Shown: positions 32,073 through 41,075, counted from the first letter of the stretch. The stretch: DNA of 45,884 nt from Merismopedia glauca CCAP 1448/3 (GCF_003003775.1 NZ_PVWJ01000028.1:1-45884), one strand, 5' to 3'. Notes: generated from the sequence alone by a model not told the origin. Numbers and translations: made by a program.

Positions 32073-33809
32073 ATGTTTAAAGATGAATCAAACCTAGCTA
32101 GTTCATTTAGTAAAATGGCTCCTGAATGGCTTAAATCCTACAAGAGATCGTATCTTCAAGGGGATATGTCTGCAGGTATAATTGTCACAATTATGCTCAT
32201 TCCACAGAGTTTGGCATATGCATTACTAGCAGGCCTGCCTCCCCAAATTGGACTTTATGCCAGCATTTTGCCCTTAATAGCTTATGCCGTTTTTGGCACA
32301 AGTATGACATTAGCGGTAGGTCCGGTCGCTGTGGCTTCACTCATGACAGCAACAGCACTTACGCCTTTAGCAACCCCGGGGTCAAGTGAATACACTTTCC
32401 TGGCTATGCAGTTGGCAATGTTTACAGGCGTGATTTATTTGCTTTGTGGTGTATTCAGATTAGGATTTCTCTCGCACCTTTTAAGCCATCCGGTCATTAA
32501 TGGTTTTATTATTGGGTCTGCAATCCTCATTGCGATTAGCCAGCTTAAAGGCATTTTAGGGGTAAGTATTCCAAACGGAAGTGTCGTTGACACACTATCC
32601 AGTCTTTATGCTTCTCTGGGACTTATAAATTACCCAACGCTATATATTGGCATCGCATCCATAGCCTTCCTTTTTTATGCAAGAAATGGCCTAGCCAGCT
32701 TATTGAATAAGTTGGGGCTAAGTAAAGAACAGGCAGGATTGTTAACAAAACTCGCCCCGATGGTAGTAGTCATCATTTCTACCTTGCTCGTAGGCACCAA
32801 TGATTGGGCAGGAGTGCTTGGAGTCAAGATTGTAGGAAGCATTCCAGAAGGGCTGCCTAGTTTGAGCTACTCGCTTCCGACAGTCGCTCAAAGTAAATCA
32901 TTACTGATGCCAGCTTTGCTCATTTTTATCGTTGGCTTTATTGAAAGCGTATCTGTAGCGCAGTCTTTAGCGTTGCGTAGACAACAAAAAATAAAACCTA
33001 ATAAGGAGTTATTTGGCTTAGGGGCTGCAAATGCAGCCAGTGCACTGTCTGGTGGGTATCCCGTCGTCGGCGGCTTCGCAAGATCCGTTGTTAACTATGC
33101 GGCCGGTGCCAACACCCCTCTGGCGAGCATATTTTCCGCTGTATTGATGCTAATTGTATTGTTGGGGTTCACAGGCTACTTTTTCTATCTTCCCCATGCG
33201 GTATTGGCTGCCACCATTATCGTTGCGGTTCTGGGAATGGTCGACTTCAGTACAGTCAAACATACTTGGAAATACAGCAAGGCTGATGGCCTATCACTCC
33301 TGGGAACAACGTTAACAGTGATATTAGTTGGAGTTGAACCTGGGATCCTAGTAGGTGTTTCCATATCAATACTCTCCTATCTTTGGAATGCCAGTCACCC
33401 GCATATTGCCATCGTTGGACGAGTGGAGGGTACGGAGCACTTCAGAAATATTGAGCGCTACAGCGTGCAAACCTTACCCAATGCTGTGTTTATCAGAATT
33501 GACGAGAACCTGTTCTTCGGAAATATTCAGGCAGTTGAAGAAACAATTCACAGCGTCCTGCACCAACATCCTGAAGTACAAAACATAGTCATTCTTGGGC
33601 CTGCAATCAACAGCATTGACTCAACGGCTCTTGAAGTTCTATGTGCCTTAAACACACAGATTGGTGCCATGAAGAAGAAATTACACCTGGCAGAGATAAA
33701 AGGGCCTGTGATGGATCGCCTACGCGGAAGTGACCTGATTTCAGAATTAACCGGCAACAATTTCTTGCATGCTTACGAGGCTTTTGAAGCACTGGCAAGA
33801 AGAGCTTGA
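32073..33809 (+). CDS. SulP-family anion transporter with STAS domain
   Basis: A 578-aa SulP transporter. It has about 12-14 TM segments with the family signature near IPQSLAYALLAGLPPQIGLY, the core SGGYPVVGGFARSVVNY, and a C-terminal STAS domain (about 435-560; IDSTALEVLCAL). It moves sulfate or bicarbonate. Given its place between sqr and persulfide dioxygenase-like genes, sulfate or sulfite movement after sulfide oxidation is the favoured reading; direction is not readable. A TTG at 32061 and an ATG at 32073 are both possible starts with weak ribosome sites. TATAAT at 32023 would put transcription start about 38 nt before the ATG. Confidence 0.9.
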   Translation: MFKDESNLASSFSKMAPEWLKSYKRSYLQGDMSAGIIVTIMLIPQSLAYALLAGLPPQIGLYASILPLIAYAVFGTSMTLAVGPVAVASLMTATALTPLATPGSSEYTFLAMQLAMFTGVIYLLCGVFRLGFLSHLLSHPVINGFIIGSAILIAISQLKGILGVSIPNGSVVDTLSSLYASLGLINYPTLYIGIASIAFLFYARNGLASLLNKLGLSKEQAGLLTKLAPMVVVIISTLLVGTNDWAGVLGVKIVGSIPEGLPSLSYSLPTVAQSKSLLMPALLIFIVGFIESVSVAQSLALRRQQKIKPNKELFGLGAANAASALSGGYPVVGGFARSVVNYAAGANTPLASIFSAVLMLIVLLGFTGYFFYLPHAVLAATIIVAVLGMVDFSTVKHTWKYSKADGLSLLGTTLTVILVGVEPGILVGVSISILSYLWNASHPHIAIVGRVEGTEHFRNIERYSVQTLPNAVFIRIDENLFFGNIQAVEETIHSVLHQHPEVQNIVILGPAINSIDSTALEVLCALNTQIGAMKKKLHLAEIKGPVMDRLRGSDLISELTGNNFLHAYEAFEALARRA

Positions 33810-33876
33810 GACCTCGTGCAAGCTTTTTTAAACAACCACATACAGAGAATTGAGTAATAGCGAAGGAGCAATCCCC

Positions 33877-34740
33877 ATGAAACCTACAGTTGAATCTTTT
33901 TTTGATGATGTAACCTACACCATCACCCATGTAATCAGCGATGAGGTCACTAAATCTTGCGCCGTAGTGGATGCAGTTTTGGATTACGACGCCAAGTCAG
34001 GGCGTACCTCTACCAAGATGGCAGACAAAGTGATTGAATATATCCTGTCTAACGATCTACGCCTTGATTGGATTCTTGAAACTCACGCCCATGCAGACCA
34101 TGTCACCGCTGCCCCCTATTTACAGAAAAAGCTGGGAGGCAAGATCGGCATTGGTGAAAACATTCTGAAAGTACAAACAGTCTTCAACGTTGTATTTAAC
34201 TATGACAAGTTAGAAGCTTCAGATGGCACAGCATTTGACCATCTATTTGCGGACGGAGAAAATTTCAATATTGGGAATCTTCGTGTTCAAGCAATTAATG
34301 TCCCTGGCCATACCCCGGCTGACATGGCTTACATAGTAGAGGACCAGATGGTATTTGTGGGTGACACAATCTTCATGCCTGACGTGGGGACCGCTCGGTG
34401 CGACTTCCCAGGCGGGGATGCCCACATTCTCTTTAAATCAATCAAGCGCATATTCTCCATGGCGCCTGAGACAGTGCTTTACATGTGCCATGACTACCCT
34501 CCTTCCGGTCGTGAACCCCAATATAAAACCACTGTTGCTGAGCAGCGCAAAAGTAATATCCACGTAAAGGACTCAATTAGTGAAGATGAGTTTGTACAGA
34601 TGCGAACAACGAGAGATAAAACACTAGCCTTCCCTACTCTAATTCTTCCATCTATCCAGTTGAATATTAGAGCCGGGAAAATGCCTGGTGCAGAAGAAAA
34701 TGGGGTTAGCTACCTGAAAATTCCTATCAACGGCATTTAG
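33877..34740 (+). CDS. Metallo-beta-lactamase-fold persulfide dioxygenase-like hydrolase (Blh/ETHE1 type)
   Basis: A 287-aa MBL-fold protein. The metal site THAHADH (His70, His72, Asp74, His75), GHTPADM and CHDYPP are complete, and FMPDVGTARCDFPGG with a C-terminal PSIQLNIRAG segment mark the Blh branch of the ETHE1-like group. These non-haem iron enzymes oxidise glutathione persulfide to sulfite and glutathione, the step after SQR. The ATG at 33877 follows AAGGAGCA; the frame extends to a TTG at 33850. It is 67 bp after sulP and 9 bp before tlpA-like, forming one operon. Confidence 0.9.
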   Translation: MKPTVESFFDDVTYTITHVISDEVTKSCAVVDAVLDYDAKSGRTSTKMADKVIEYILSNDLRLDWILETHAHADHVTAAPYLQKKLGGKIGIGENILKVQTVFNVVFNYDKLEASDGTAFDHLFADGENFNIGNLRVQAINVPGHTPADMAYIVEDQMVFVGDTIFMPDVGTARCDFPGGDAHILFKSIKRIFSMAPETVLYMCHDYPPSGREPQYKTTVAEQRKSNIHVKDSISEDEFVQMRTTRDKTLAFPTLILPSIQLNIRAGKMPGAEENGVSYLKIPINGI

Positions 34741-34749
34741 GATATCTGT

Positions 34750-35292
34750 ATGAAAAAAATAACTCGTGTGGCTGTTGTTATAGCAGCTATAACCTTCGTT
34801 GCTGGTGCCATCTACACTGAAGGTCTTGGGTTCTTCCCAACTGCAAACAAAGCTGAATCGAATAATCCAGTCTATGCTCTTTCATTTCCCGACAAGGATA
34901 AGAATGCTTATGACTTTAGTCAGCTTCGTGGGAAAGTTGCAGTTGTGAATTTCTGGGCAACTTGGTGCGGACCTTGCAGAGATGAGATGCCAGATCTAAA
35001 TCAATTAAGCCAAGACTACAAAGACAGAGATGTCGTATTCATAGGAATTGCCGCTGATGATGCTGAGCAGGTAGGTGAATTCTTGGAGTCCACTAAAGTG
35101 GAATACAAAATTGTTACTGCAGAGTTTGATGCTATTCCGCTAAGTCAAAGCCTGGGCAATAACAACAGCGTCTTACCCTTTACCTTGATAATAGACCAGA
35201 CAGGGAAAATACTGGATCGACATGTAGGTAGAATTAAATCAGATGAGATTCGTTCGATTGTTGATGCTGCACTAACATCAAAACAAAACTAA
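34750..35292 (+). CDS. TlpA/ResA-type periplasmic thioredoxin
   Basis: A 180-aa membrane-anchored thioredoxin-fold protein (hydrophobic N-terminus about 5-24) with active site WCGPC (Cys73, Cys76) and FWATWCGPCRDEMP typical of TlpA/ResA. The cis-Pro motif is VLPFTLI. It probably reduces disulfides or persulfides in the periplasm, in line with the sulfur genes next to it or with cytochrome and copper-centre assembly. It ends the sulP-blh-tlpA operon. Its stop overlaps that of the convergent gene by 4 bp. Confidence 0.88.
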   Translation: MKKITRVAVVIAAITFVAGAIYTEGLGFFPTANKAESNNPVYALSFPDKDKNAYDFSQLRGKVAVVNFWATWCGPCRDEMPDLNQLSQDYKDRDVVFIGIAADDAEQVGEFLESTKVEYKIVTAEFDAIPLSQSLGNNNSVLPFTLIIDQTGKILDRHVGRIKSDEIRSIVDAALTSKQN

Positions 35293-35738
35293 TCGAATAC
35301 CCAATCACTTTTCACTTCATATTTCTCGACTATTAATCCTTGGGGAATGAATTCTAATTCCCCAAGGATTAATGTAACTTCCTTTTCAGCTGGGACTTTT
35401 GGATTAACGAGGGTTATCGCAACTACTCCAAACTCCCCCAACCTTTCAGCGTTAATAACATAGATGAAACCATCCGTCGTATTTCCTGCAGTTGCAAAAT
35501 TTTTCGCAATGGCTGCGGAGGTTGATGTGGAAATAGCTCGTGGACTATAAGGCTTGGTATCCATTTGCTGCGCTCTTACAGTATTTTCAAAACATGGGCC
35601 GTACTTAAAGTTATCGCCATAAGTAATTCGACCATCATGTTTAGCGACCACCATGCTGTTTGTTCCCTTGGCTACAAGTCTCCCATCATTTTCATGGTCC
35701 AGTTCTTTACTAACACCGCGATAAAGTAGTTTACTCAT
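35289..35738 (-). CDS. ADP-ribosyltransferase-like protein (R-S-ExE pattern)
   Basis: A 149-aa soluble protein that I read as a minimal ART fold. LYRGVS supplies the Arg (Arg7), ISTSTSAAIAKNFA the Ser-Thr-Ser strand (70-72), and PAEKEVTL the ExE motif (Glu118, Glu120). Order and spacing fit R-S-E class ADP-ribosyltransferases, but this rests on short motifs only. No signal peptide. The ATG at 35738 has AAGGG upstream; an in-frame TTG lies at 35753. It stands as a one-gene insert among periplasmic sulfur genes, and no antitoxin-like gene is adjacent. It may be a stray toxin or a regulatory modifier. A perfect 17-bp inverted repeat lies in its 3' end. Confidence 0.55.
   Translation of the reverse strand: MSKLLYRGVSKELDHENDGRLVAKGTNSMVVAKHDGRITYGDNFKYGPCFENTVRAQQMDTKPYSPRAISTSTSAAIAKNFATAGNTTDGFIYVINAERLGEFGVVAITLVNPKVPAEKEVTLILGELEFIPQGLIVEKYEVKSDWVFD
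35332..35373. repeat. 17-bp perfect inverted repeat inside coding sequence
   Basis: ATTAATCCTTGGGGAAT and its exact complement flank GAATTCTA, wholly inside the 3' end of the ART-like gene and 39 bp past the tlpA-like stop. No T-run follows on either strand. It may end or stabilise the plus-strand sulP-blh-tlpA message. Confidence 0.8.
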
Positions 35739-35832
35739 GAATAACCCTTGCAAGGAATGAATTCAAATAATCCAACCTCGCTCGTGATAAACGTATACCG
35801 TGGATGAGGTTAGAATAGAAATGGGGATTGCC

Positions 35833-36294
35833 TCAAGGTTTAATGATAACCCACCCTTCCGAGCCTCTAATTACCAATTCACCATTGGCTGAAGGTACAA
35901 ATCCAATGAAGTCATAGAACTGCGACTTTTCTAGCTTCTTTTCTTTTAAAGTGTTTAAGCATTGAACAACAATTACGCCTTTAGAAACCAGGTCTCTTAG
36001 GACTGCCTCATAGCCACTTGATTTCATCATAACCTCAGACCCTCCTGAATAGGCAACCAACTCGACCTGCACTTTTCCTTTTAACCGAGGATCCTCAAGT
36101 AGATTGTTGACGTTACGAAAAGCCTTTTTGATTATCTCAGGATTATTACTATCCAACTGATAGATTGCACGATAGGTTTCCTTACTTGCTTCAGCTCCCA
36201 CATACAATCGGTTATGCTCAAATGGATCTTCGGCGGCAATCGAAGACTGAGCAAAAAGCAGCGCAAATATTGAAATCAAAATATTCTTTTTCAT
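35833..36294 (-). CDS. Periplasmic DsrE-family protein
   Basis: A 153-aa exported protein (signal peptide to about SIA-AE) with the DsrE/F-like fold: KVQVELVAYSGG, then LRDLVSKGVIVVQCLNTL, with the conserved Cys near residue 112. DsrE-family proteins accept or transfer sulfur on that Cys. Being secreted rather than cytoplasmic, it would deal with periplasmic sulfur, matching MtoX and SoxYZ location. It lies 94 bp upstream of the ART-like gene and is monocistronic-looking. Its catalytic competence is inferred from the single Cys. Confidence 0.78.
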   Translation of the reverse strand: MKKNILISIFALLFAQSSIAAEDPFEHNRLYVGAEASKETYRAIYQLDSNNPEIIKKAFRNVNNLLEDPRLKGKVQVELVAYSGGSEVMMKSSGYEAVLRDLVSKGVIVVQCLNTLKEKKLEKSQFYDFIGFVPSANGELVIRGSEGWVIIKP

Positions 36295-36347
36295 GAGTTT
36301 CCTTTATCGATTTGTTTCTTTGAAGACAAACTTAGCGAGAATTTCGT

Positions 36348-37388
36348 TCAAGAACAGTCTGCATGCAACTCTTTGCGCATGATTAAAACCATCCGGTAAT
36401 TAACCTTGCCGGCTCTCAACTTTGCTAGAGCCTCATTGGCCAGGTACATGGGAGTGGTCTCTACTTTAGGTATCACCTCGAATAAAACGCTGAAATCTAA
36501 CGCTCGCTCAGTTTCATACGGTGTGCCGGTGAAAGACCCCTCGACACATCTCTCCCCACCAACGAGGCCTCCGGGTGATATTTCTAATGTGGCTTTTCCT
36601 GCTCCCAGTAGAATTACTTTCCCCTGAGGGGATAATGTACTTAGAAATGGAGCAACATCCGAAGCGGTTGGGACCGTCGAAATGATTGCCTGAACTCCTC
36701 CAGCACTTTTTAGCTGATCAATTGAATCCGTTCTACCGGCATCAATGAATAAATGAGCCCCTAAATGCCTAAGATCTTTAACATCATGCTCTCCTCTTCC
36801 GATTGCAATGACTTTAAATCCCATCTTGCGGGCATATTGGACTGCCATGTGTCCCAAACCACCAATTCCGAGAATGGCTACACCATCACCGGCTTGGGCT
36901 GAGCTTTTTTTAAGCGCATTAAAGGTGGCCAAACCTGCACAGAGGATTGGAGCGGCTTCTTCAGAAGACAATTCGTCAGGAATAGCGATTAACCCGGTGT
37001 GTAACACCAACATCATCTCAGCATATCCACCCTCACAAGTGGCTCCGACGTAGAGTTGGTTTGTACAGAGATGAAACTGCCCTTTTCGACATTGTATGCA
37101 TTCATGACAATGCCCACCCAAACGGCCGACTCCAACCCGCTGCCCAATTTTCCAGCAATTGGGAACATCCTCTCCCTTAGCAGCAATTCGACCAACAACC
37201 TCATGACCTGGCACCCTCGGAACATCACTCGACGCGGCGATATCAATATCGGATATATCAGCACCACACATCCCACATGCCTCAACTTCAATAAGCACCT
37301 GCTTACTGCTAGGCGGTTGCACCTTCTTTTCAATAAGTTCAAGCTCTCCAGACGCAGAAACTTGCAGTGCTTTGTAAGTCTTCCTCAT
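36348..37388 (-). CDS. Zinc-dependent medium-chain alcohol dehydrogenase
   Basis: A 346-aa MDR dehydrogenase. Catalytic Zn residues lie in EACGMCGAD and GHEVVG; the structural Zn cluster is CHECIQCRKGQFHLC (four Cys); the NAD(P) fold is GIGGLGHMAVQ. It resembles the AdhP/cinnamyl-alcohol type. It oxidises an alcohol or reduces an aldehyde; the substrate is unknown. The ATG at 37388 has AAAGGGAT upstream. It is the last gene of a four-gene minus-strand operon with a flavin oxidase, a cupin and an SDR. Confidence 0.88.
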   Translation of the reverse strand: MRKTYKALQVSASGELELIEKKVQPPSSKQVLIEVEACGMCGADISDIDIAASSDVPRVPGHEVVGRIAAKGEDVPNCWKIGQRVGVGRLGGHCHECIQCRKGQFHLCTNQLYVGATCEGGYAEMMLVLHTGLIAIPDELSSEEAAPILCAGLATFNALKKSSAQAGDGVAILGIGGLGHMAVQYARKMGFKVIAIGRGEHDVKDLRHLGAHLFIDAGRTDSIDQLKSAGGVQAIISTVPTASDVAPFLSTLSPQGKVILLGAGKATLEISPGGLVGGERCVEGSFTGTPYETERALDFSVLFEVIPKVETTPMYLANEALAKLRAGKVNYRMVLIMRKELHADCS

Positions 37389-37398
37389 ATTTATCCCT

Positions 37399-38514
37399 TT
37401 AACTCTCAGCCTTATCAAGCTTCTGTTGTAACAATTGCTTCACCCCATTGAATGAAGCATCTACGGCTCCTGCGATATAGCCAGGATATTGGGTTGACCA
37501 CTCCGTAGCGATACCGATTAGCCTCTGTCTCCAGGGCTCTGAAGCAATGCAAGGCGGCGGTATCGGATGTGCACCCATCTGATCTAAATCTGAAAGTGTT
37601 GAAGTGTATTTATCTGCACTCCAATCCTTTATGAAATCAAACTTGGGATTGGCGGCTTCAGGCCCGAACAATCTTTTCAGTTGCTTGCGACAGCGCTCCT
37701 TCAACTCCGACTCGGGAAAGGTACTTCGAACGGAGGCTGGCAACTCAAAAAAACCAAAAAGAGCTGGCACACCTATATCTGAGGAGGCATCGTGAATTTC
37801 CCCAAGCGGTCCATAATCACTACGTGCATCTCCAGATAAATGATCAGTCTTCCAGAATGGTTCATCGTAAATCGCTAGATATTTGGCGTGAGTTGCCATC
37901 CAAGTATTAACCCCCATCCATGCTTGATAAGTCTCCTCTGGTAAATGAGGAGAAAAGTCGATTGTTGATGCAGCTAGCCTGGGGGGAATTGCCAGCAAGA
38001 TATGATCTGCAATCCATTGAGTACCGTTTGCAGTTATACAAACCTTGTTGCTACTGTATTCAACCCCAGTGACGGTATGATCTGTTAGGACTTTGGCAGG
38101 CTGGATTGCTTGCTTGATGGCATTGATCAATGCGTGCATGCCGCCCGAAACCCTCATCATTGGTGGATAAGAGGTATACCCGTTGACGCGAATTGGCCTT
38201 CCCAAATCAGCTCTATCAATGAGCATTTCACCAACTTCATGTTGCGGATAAACTTGCAAACCGAAGCGCTTAATGACAGCATCCAGACGAGTTTGAATCT
38301 TGGGCCAGTACCATGTTCCCCCGAGATCGAAATGCTTAAGCTGCTCGTTAAACTGCACATGCTCATCGGCGGCACTGGGAGAACTTAACCTCCCACCCAA
38401 GGAATCCTTCGCCTCAAACAGAATGTAATTAGTGATACCGCTTTGTTCGAGCAGATATGCAGCATAAAGCCCACTCAAACCTCCTCCAATAATTGCAACG
38501 TGCGCTTCGTTCAT
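37399..38514 (-). CDS. Flavin monoamine-oxidase-family protein
   Basis: A 371-aa FAD-dependent amine-oxidase-fold protein. The N-terminal dinucleotide motif is VAIIGGGLSGLYAAYLLE, followed by ILFEAKDSLGGRL; the C-terminal FAD region has GIATEWSTQYPGYIAGAVDA. It is shorter than typical monoamine oxidases (about 450 aa), lacking part of the substrate domain. No signal peptide. It overlaps the cupin gene by 4 bp (ATGA) and lies 10 bp before the dehydrogenase start. The substrate is not predictable; an amine or a ring compound are both possible. Confidence 0.82.
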   Translation of the reverse strand: MNEAHVAIIGGGLSGLYAAYLLEQSGITNYILFEAKDSLGGRLSSPSAADEHVQFNEQLKHFDLGGTWYWPKIQTRLDAVIKRFGLQVYPQHEVGEMLIDRADLGRPIRVNGYTSYPPMMRVSGGMHALINAIKQAIQPAKVLTDHTVTGVEYSSNKVCITANGTQWIADHILLAIPPRLAASTIDFSPHLPEETYQAWMGVNTWMATHAKYLAIYDEPFWKTDHLSGDARSDYGPLGEIHDASSDIGVPALFGFFELPASVRSTFPESELKERCRKQLKRLFGPEAANPKFDFIKDWSADKYTSTLSDLDQMGAHPIPPPCIASEPWRQRLIGIATEWSTQYPGYIAGAVDASFNGVKQLLQQKLDKAES

Positions 38515-39188
38515 ACAGACACACTTTGACTAACAGCCTGACCAAGATGACCGGTCTTAATGTATATACAAGCTCTACTATCATTAGCCTGGATATCTGG
38601 GATATCACCAATAGGTAGCCTCACCCAGCTTCCCACGGGATATTGCAAGCCATCAATGGTTACCTCACCCTCTAAGACTAATATTTCGCAACCATCAAAT
38701 TCTTTCGTAGAGAGTTTTGTTTTGGGTCTAATTCGCTCTAACCACACACATTCGGTTTCACTTGAATACAGGGGACAAACTTCATGTGTCCCCCAGTTGA
38801 TCCACTCTGATGGATCTTTAGTATTAATACGAACCCTGCCAGTGTCGTTTTCTCCCATCTGCCAGAGTTTCACAAAAATAACTGTGCCTGTTGAACTTGA
38901 TGATTGATGTTTAGAGCCAGGAGGATTACGGAGGTACCAACCTTCAGGATATTTTTGGTCCCCTTCGCAAAATGTGCCACTCAACACCAGAATTTCCTCT
39001 CCCCCCGGATGTAGATGGGTCGGAAAATGTGACCCCTCCGCATATTTCACGATGCTAGTTGCTCGGCAGGATTCACCGCCGAAACGGTCAAGCATTACTC
39101 GCTCGACACCTGGTTGAGGTGATTCAACCCATTGATATAAATCCGGGGTTAATGAAGCTCTGAGAAGAAAGTCTGAATTGATTAGCAT
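38511..39188 (-). CDS. Double-cupin protein, ChrR-like
   Basis: A 225-aa protein with two cupin barrels. The first (about 20-115) has the metal motif HLHPGGEEILVLSG and a later His (PGSKHQS). The second (about 130-215) is degenerate, keeping GCEILVLEGEV but not the paired His. The first barrel resembles the ChrR anti-sigma cupin domain, without the N-terminal sigma-binding part, so a metal-dependent enzyme or sensor is likelier. It lies 4 bp after the SDR gene and overlaps the flavin oxidase gene. Confidence 0.8.
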   Translation of the reverse strand: MLINSDFLLRASLTPDLYQWVESPQPGVERVMLDRFGGESCRATSIVKYAEGSHFPTHLHPGGEEILVLSGTFCEGDQKYPEGWYLRNPPGSKHQSSSSTGTVIFVKLWQMGENDTGRVRINTKDPSEWINWGTHEVCPLYSSETECVWLERIRPKTKLSTKEFDGCEILVLEGEVTIDGLQYPVGSWVRLPIGDIPDIQANDSRACIYIKTGHLGQAVSQSVSV

Positions 39189-39192
39189 TTGA

Positions 39193-39981
39193 TTAAATCT
39201 TTACTATGGGACGGCCGGCCATTACGCCTCCATCAACAGGAATCACTGTGCCTGTAATCCAACCAGCTTGCTCAGAGGCTAAGAACAAAATTGCCGTAGC
39301 AACATCAGCAGGCTGGCCATTACGGCCCAGTGGATGAAAGGTATTAAATGTGGAAAGAACCTTCTCGACCTGGTCTTGGCTCATGAAGGTGTTATAAACA
39401 GGTGTTTCAACTACTGCAGGGGCGACCGTGTTGATCCGAATGTTTTCGGGAGCTAATTCAATCGCCAGATTTTTCGTTAACGCATGCACGCCAGCATTAG
39501 CTGCCGAATAGGCGGCAGACGGCGTTGCGCCGATTGCTTGTAGTGCCCAAAGTGAACCTGTTTGTACGATGACACCGCCCCCACGGAGCTTCATGGCTTT
39601 TGCTGCAGCTTGGGCCATGAAAAACTTACCTTTAAGGATAGTGTCCAGGAACCACGAATATTCAGTCTCTGTTAGTTCTAAAAATGGCTTTGGGTGAAAC
39701 ACCCCTGCATTGTTGAACAGTACGTCAACACCACCAAAAGCTTGCGTTGCAATGTCAACGAGTGAATTTATGGTCTCAAGCTTTGCAATATCTCCAGAAA
39801 CAATGCGCACATCACGGCCCGAAGGATCAATCTCGTTTGCTGCCTGCTGTAACTTAATTTGATCTCTGCCTCCAATCACAACTTGACCGCCAAGCTGTAC
39901 GAATCTAATCGCCACCTCTTTTCCAATACCAGAACTACCTCCGGTAACAATGGCAACCTTAGAAGAAAAACTATTACTCAT
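39193..39981 (-). CDS. SDR-family oxidoreductase with altered catalytic residues
   Basis: A 262-aa short-chain dehydrogenase. Cofactor motif TGGSSGIG and NNAG are intact, and Ser143 and Tyr158 are present. The usual YxxxK reads YSAAN (Asn162 instead of Lys), and the conserved Asn of the tetrad aligns with Ile115. The tetrad therefore looks like I-S-Y-N, which should weaken or change the chemistry. I checked the codon: AAT encodes Asn162. The ATG at 39981 has GGGGAG upstream. First gene of the operon, divergent from the LysR regulator. Confidence 0.85.
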   Translation of the reverse strand: MSNSFSSKVAIVTGGSSGIGKEVAIRFVQLGGQVVIGGRDQIKLQQAANEIDPSGRDVRIVSGDIAKLETINSLVDIATQAFGGVDVLFNNAGVFHPKPFLELTETEYSWFLDTILKGKFFMAQAAAKAMKLRGGGVIVQTGSLWALQAIGATPSAAYSAANAGVHALTKNLAIELAPENIRINTVAPAVVETPVYNTFMSQDQVEKVLSTFNTFHPLGRNGQPADVATAILFLASEQAGWITGTVIPVDGGVMAGRPIVKI

Positions 39982-40123
39982 AATAAACTCCCCATTACAA
40001 ACTAATGAATACTCCACCGCTAAGCATCTTCCGCATGATGATTAGTGATGCCTATTCTTTTACTTTTGATCCATATTCACAAATGAGATATTCTGTCGGC
40101 AATTGAAAGAAAATCTATCTCAC

Positions 40124-41047
40124 ATGAAACTACCAGTTCATTTGAACGCCCTCAGGGCATTTGAAGCCAGCGCAAGACATCAAAGCTTCTCTGCTGCCGC
40201 AAACGAGTTGAACGTCACTCCTGCAGCCGTTGGCCAGTTAGTACGTGGTTTAGAGGATTGGTTAGGAGCGCCCCTGTTCCACCGGAACACCACAGGAAAG
40301 GCCAGGCTTATCGTTACTGACCAGGCAAAACAAGCATTACCTTTCATCCACGAGGGATTAGAGAAACTAAGCCTTGGATTAAAAACATTGAAAGACGGTA
40401 GCCGCAGTGGAATACTGACCGTGACTGTGAGTCCTGCCTTCGCGGCGAAGTGGTTATTGCCGCGAATAGAGCATTTCCAGGCAATGAACCCTGAGACGGA
40501 TGTGCGACTGGATATGAGTCTTAAACCGATCGACTTCGTGAAGAATAATATTGATGTTGGGGTTAGATATGGTGCTGGCGAATGGGCAGGCCTAGTTTCT
40601 GAAAAGTTGATGGATGAAGAGATTTATCCTGTTTGCTCGCCCAGTTACCTAAACAACCATCAAGAACTAACAACAGATCCTTTAAGCCTAATCAATCAAA
40701 CTTTGATTCATGACTTATCCATCGGGGAAAAGCTGGAGTTTGTAAATTGGGCTAAGTGGTTTAACAAACTTGGCTTGTCCTTATCCAGTGGGAACCGAGG
40801 CATGCAAATAAACAACTCCGCAGCGGTATTGCAAACTGCAATTGATGGCCACGGAGTTGCGTTAGCCAGAAGCGTGATGGCTAGAGAAGATATCGTCAGT
40901 GGAAGATTGATTCGCCTCTATCCTGAGATTAGCTACATCTCTGAACTTGCTTATTACGTAGTTTACAGACCGGATTGGTCGAGCCTCCCTAGAATGGTAG
41001 CGTTTAGGGATTGGCTTGTAGATGAGGCCCACTGTCTGAATCACTAA
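40124..41047 (+). CDS. LysR-family regulator, GcvA-like
   Basis: A 307-aa LysR regulator. The N-terminal HTH (HLNALRAFEASARHQSFSA, then AAANELNVTPAAVGQLVRGL) is of the GcvA/AmpR type, and the substrate domain (about 95-300) is complete. The ATG at 40124 is chosen; an in-frame TTG lies at 40103. It is divergent from the SDR-cupin-oxidase-ADH operon across 142 bp and most likely controls it. Convergent with the recombinase cluster, whose boundary lies within 30 bp of its stop. Confidence 0.9.
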   Translation: MKLPVHLNALRAFEASARHQSFSAAANELNVTPAAVGQLVRGLEDWLGAPLFHRNTTGKARLIVTDQAKQALPFIHEGLEKLSLGLKTLKDGSRSGILTVTVSPAFAAKWLLPRIEHFQAMNPETDVRLDMSLKPIDFVKNNIDVGVRYGAGEWAGLVSEKLMDEEIYPVCSPSYLNNHQELTTDPLSLINQTLIHDLSIGEKLEFVNWAKWFNKLGLSLSSGNRGMQINNSAAVLQTAIDGHGVALARSVMAREDIVSGRLIRLYPEISYISELAYYVVYRPDWSSLPRMVAFRDWLVDEAHCLNH

Positions 41048-41075
41048 ATTTAGTATACGTCGCAGATGGCATAAA

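Noticed and set aside
32042-32080. 12-codon leader frame overlapping the sulP start
   Set aside because: Ribosome-site spacing is poor, the frame is very short, and no attenuator structure is visible.
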